Source: Oxyruncus cristatus (lineage: Eukaryota; Chordata; Aves; Passeriformes; Cotingidae). From it: a stretch of 64,000 nt of DNA. Both the position numbers and the translations under genes were made by a program. The DNA is taken from positions 860,916 through 924,915 of the forward strand of contig VXAY01004354.1 of assembly GCA_013399855.1 (NCBI GenBank), written 5' to 3'. Position 1 is the first letter of the stretch. The number at the start of each line of letters is the position of its first letter. This document shows positions 61,156 through 64,000 of the stretch, in pieces. The notes beneath the pieces were generated by a model. That model did no database searches, had not been told where the DNA came from, and saw nothing but the letters and a program-made list of their open reading frames with translations.

Positions 61156-64000
61156 CATATATAAGTAACACTGCTCAAAGAAAATCTATACCATTTTAAA
61201 GGAACACTGGTTTTGTGAGACACTTAATTGCATTTCCTATGTACCTCCTCTTGACACAAGAGGGATTCTCCTCGAAAAGCCAAATAAAACACCTAGTACC
61301 CTAAGTCATGTTCATGCCCACCATATGCAGTCTTGTATAAGGCTTCCCTCTCTTTCCCAAACAACAGCAAAGAAACTCCTGCAGTAGCAAGCTTACAGAT
61401 TCTCCCAGACTGCCGTGACAGCAACACACATCTTTCAAAGATCTGACAGCTTCACAAAGTGACCAAAGTTACTTTTCCCCCTTCAGTCTCATACAACTAA
61501 CTTCACAGGTGAAGTGCACAAACAATTGTCTCTAACGAAAATTCAACCTATCAATGAGCAAGTTCTTCAGTGTTGATGTATAAATAACATAATAATCCCC
61601 TCCCAGTGTCAGCACCTGGCCGACATGTCCAGTTTCAGAAGCCAGTCTCCATACACCACCCCATGTGGTACCCAGCAGAGAGACAGAGGCTCCTTCAAAG
61701 TGCCAGTTAAAACACCTGATGCAACCTCCCCGACGGAACCAGCCTCCAGAGAAGTCCATCTCCACGCACTGCTTTTATCTGCAGCCACAAGTGCCTGCCC
61801 TTTCTAACTCGGGCACCTAACTGATACGCCTGATGTTGTTGTAGCTACCCCAGCTTCAGTGTCACATCTCATTCTCCCCCCCAAGACAGACCAAACTTTA
61901 TAGACCATATTTTAAGTAATTCTGCAATTTGCTTTCCTCTGGGGAACCTCTGCAAGCTTTGCTACTCTGCACACTGTTAAAAAGGTTATTATTTTTCCAT
62001 TTCAAACCTGCAAAGAAAAGCCTACCCAATATCTCTATATACATTCAGCTCTCATCAGGCTGTGAATCCAGTAGCCATGGACACTGTTGATTAGTCAAAC
62101 ATTGCATTACAGTTTCTTAGCCATAGCATAATCCAGTAGAAGTCTGTGCCATCACTTCTGTCACCGTTCTCAATAGCAGTTACTTAAAATTTTATCACTA
62201 CATAACTCAAATTAAATAGAGAACTGCTTACTGTAAAGAGAAGGTTCTATGGAGGAATTCCAACTCCTGGGTAGAACTTGCACCACCAGAGCAGATGAAC
62301 ATGCAATTAAATTACTAGAAACAGTAACTCTACTTTCACTAAATTGATCTACATTCACTACAATAATGAAAAGACACCCACAGCAACAAGCTAAGGTGCC
62401 ATTTTTCCTCTACAAAAAAAACCCATGATCATTTCTTTTATTATATTAAGAGGGGAAAATAACCAAACTTAGAAAAGAGGCATATGCGACACACAAAGCC
62501 CAGATCCTGTAAAGCTATTTTTTGCTGGCCAGCACTCCAAATTAAGCTACAGCTCACACCTCCAAGTCAGTCAATACCACTGCACCTCTAAGAATTCTTA
62601 CAGGAATTATTCCATTAGATAAGTAGAACTATTTCCAACTAAGAATGCATATCTTGATGTCAATCCCCTGAGAAGCCCATTTTCAAGGATAACTGTGCAA
62701 AGAAAGCACTGATGCCTAATTCTAAAATCCAAAATTACTACATTCTCAAAGAAATAAGGAAAATCATAAATATTTTTCATTTACCATAGCTATACAATGT
62801 CAGGACTTGCCCCAAAATGATTTACTCACTTCTTCCATCTCACTTGTTTGCAATGTTTAAGCTGTAACTCTTCAGTGATGCATTTCAGAAGACAATAAAT
62901 GCTTCACAACTCTTAAATAAACCATAAGGAGCTAAACAGTAACTGTTCTGGAGGACAAAGGACTATTGTTAAGGCATTAGCCTTCAAGCTTTCAATGGCT
63001 TATAACAGCCAGAACATAGCAAACAAAATAAAGAATAAAAATGAAATTGTGAAAGATACCTTGATATTGTCCTTTCAACCTGAGATGTCACATAAGCACT
63101 GAAGCAGCAAAGAGATGATACTGCTTGAACAGCAAAATCTCAGTTTCTCCCTGACCTACAAATCGGAAGCTAACAGATTAGTGGTGCCCCCGTGTATATC
63201 CCCACAGGATCTCATGGAAACCCTGCTGCAGCTTCTGAACCAAAATGCATGCGCTCCGAGATGCAGAAGGAACACCACTATAAATAACACCAGCTGAAGC
63301 ATGCACAGAAGATTCTGACAACCCAGTCAAGGACCTTATGGAACAAAATTCCTGACTTGTCTAAGGAAGCCGTCATATCCGAAGAGATGAACCATACTGC
63401 ATGTAGCTCAGAAACAGAGAGGGTTTCCCTGGCCAGTATCAACTGGAGAGTGGGGCAGAGAAGCACAACCCTGCCCATGTGTCTTAATGCACCTCAGTAC
63501 CCCGTGACATTGCCACCAGCAGCATCACCACTACACAGTGGTGGGGGAGAATTACTGTCTCGGGCCACTCAGTCTGGAATCTGTGATCTCAATATCCCAA
63601 TTTTGCTCTTTCTAAATGTACTCTATAGTCAAAAATCACTCGTCTCATGGTAATTAATATCAGCTGATTACAAAGGATTACAACTTGCAGAATCAGACAA
63701 AGATATCCTTCACAAAGAGGTTTTTGGAGATAGAACTGCATATACTCAGGCTCAAAGGTTTTCCTCATTGCTAACAAACATTGTTCATCTTGTGCAAAAC
63801 ATGCACAATTGGGAAAACACAGATTTAGGTATCTACACAAGTACCCACTGATCAGGTTTTTTTCTAGGCTAACTGCTCAGAGGGCCTGATTTCAAAGATA
63901 TGGTTACGTAGATCCCTTGACTTCATTGTGCCCAGCTTCTTGAAACCAACTTCAGCTGGCTCTTACTTGGCTGAACCAGTAATATTTCCACCAGTTTTAC
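61156..64000. other. non-coding DNA, no gene recognised
   Basis: This stretch is AT-rich to the end of the window. A 39-bp minus-strand segment at 63060-63098 sits behind an excellent acceptor (TATCATCTCTTTGCTGCTTCAG) and is open in one frame, but its donor is weak (AAG/GTATCT). No repeat or RNA gene was recognised. Confidence 0.55.

Noticed and set aside
1..64000. tRNA, 5S, U6, 7SK, Y RNA and well-known conserved microRNAs
   Set aside because: I looked for characteristic internal boxes and seed sequences by eye on both strands and found none; a covariance-model search would be more sensitive.
1..64000. CRISPR arrays, operons, phage or insertion sequences
   Set aside because: There are no regularly spaced repeats, no dense open frames and no ribosome-binding sites; the sequence is vertebrate.

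Overview
This window is vertebrate nuclear DNA, most probably from a bird. It is about 40% GC and CpG-poor, no open reading frame in it is recognisable as a known protein, and there is no bacterial-style gene packing. The best lineage marker is a pair of old CR1 LINE fragments: a 3' end on the + strand near 6862-6945 and an antisense 3' portion near 56310-56500. CR1 is the dominant interspersed repeat of birds and other sauropsids. The near absence of other transposon-like sequence also fits a compact avian genome. I cannot name the species or chromosome, and I recognised no gene.

Layout. The window reads as intergenic or long-intron DNA from end to end: 1-14770 (one CR1 tail, one GC-rich patch near 9500-9700, short hairpins); 14775-15490 (a GC-rich minisatellite with an assembly gap and an exact 228-bp duplication); 15491-24990 (nothing assignable); 25000-25155, 29575-30110 and 35515-35700 (short CpG-dense patches in otherwise CpG-poor DNA); 35701-56300 (nothing assignable apart from simple repeats, a homeodomain-core cluster near 49905-50052, and one TATA-like box ahead of the longest ATG reading frame); 56310-56500 (CR1); and 57000-61150 (the most exon-like stretch).

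Coding potential. No reading frame is convincing as a gene. Several short frames lie between good splice signals. The best are on the + strand: 57043-57151, 59526-59571 (phase-compatible with the first) and a terminal-exon-like unit at 60947-61093 followed by AATAAA. About this many pseudo-exons are expected by chance in 128 kb of double-strand sequence, so all are low-confidence candidates.

No CRISPR array, operon, phage, IS element, tRNA, rRNA or snRNA was seen, and I found no evidence of a novel biological system. The firmest non-trivial result is technical: the 228-bp exact repeat on either side of the single N at 15237 is very probably an assembly artefact.
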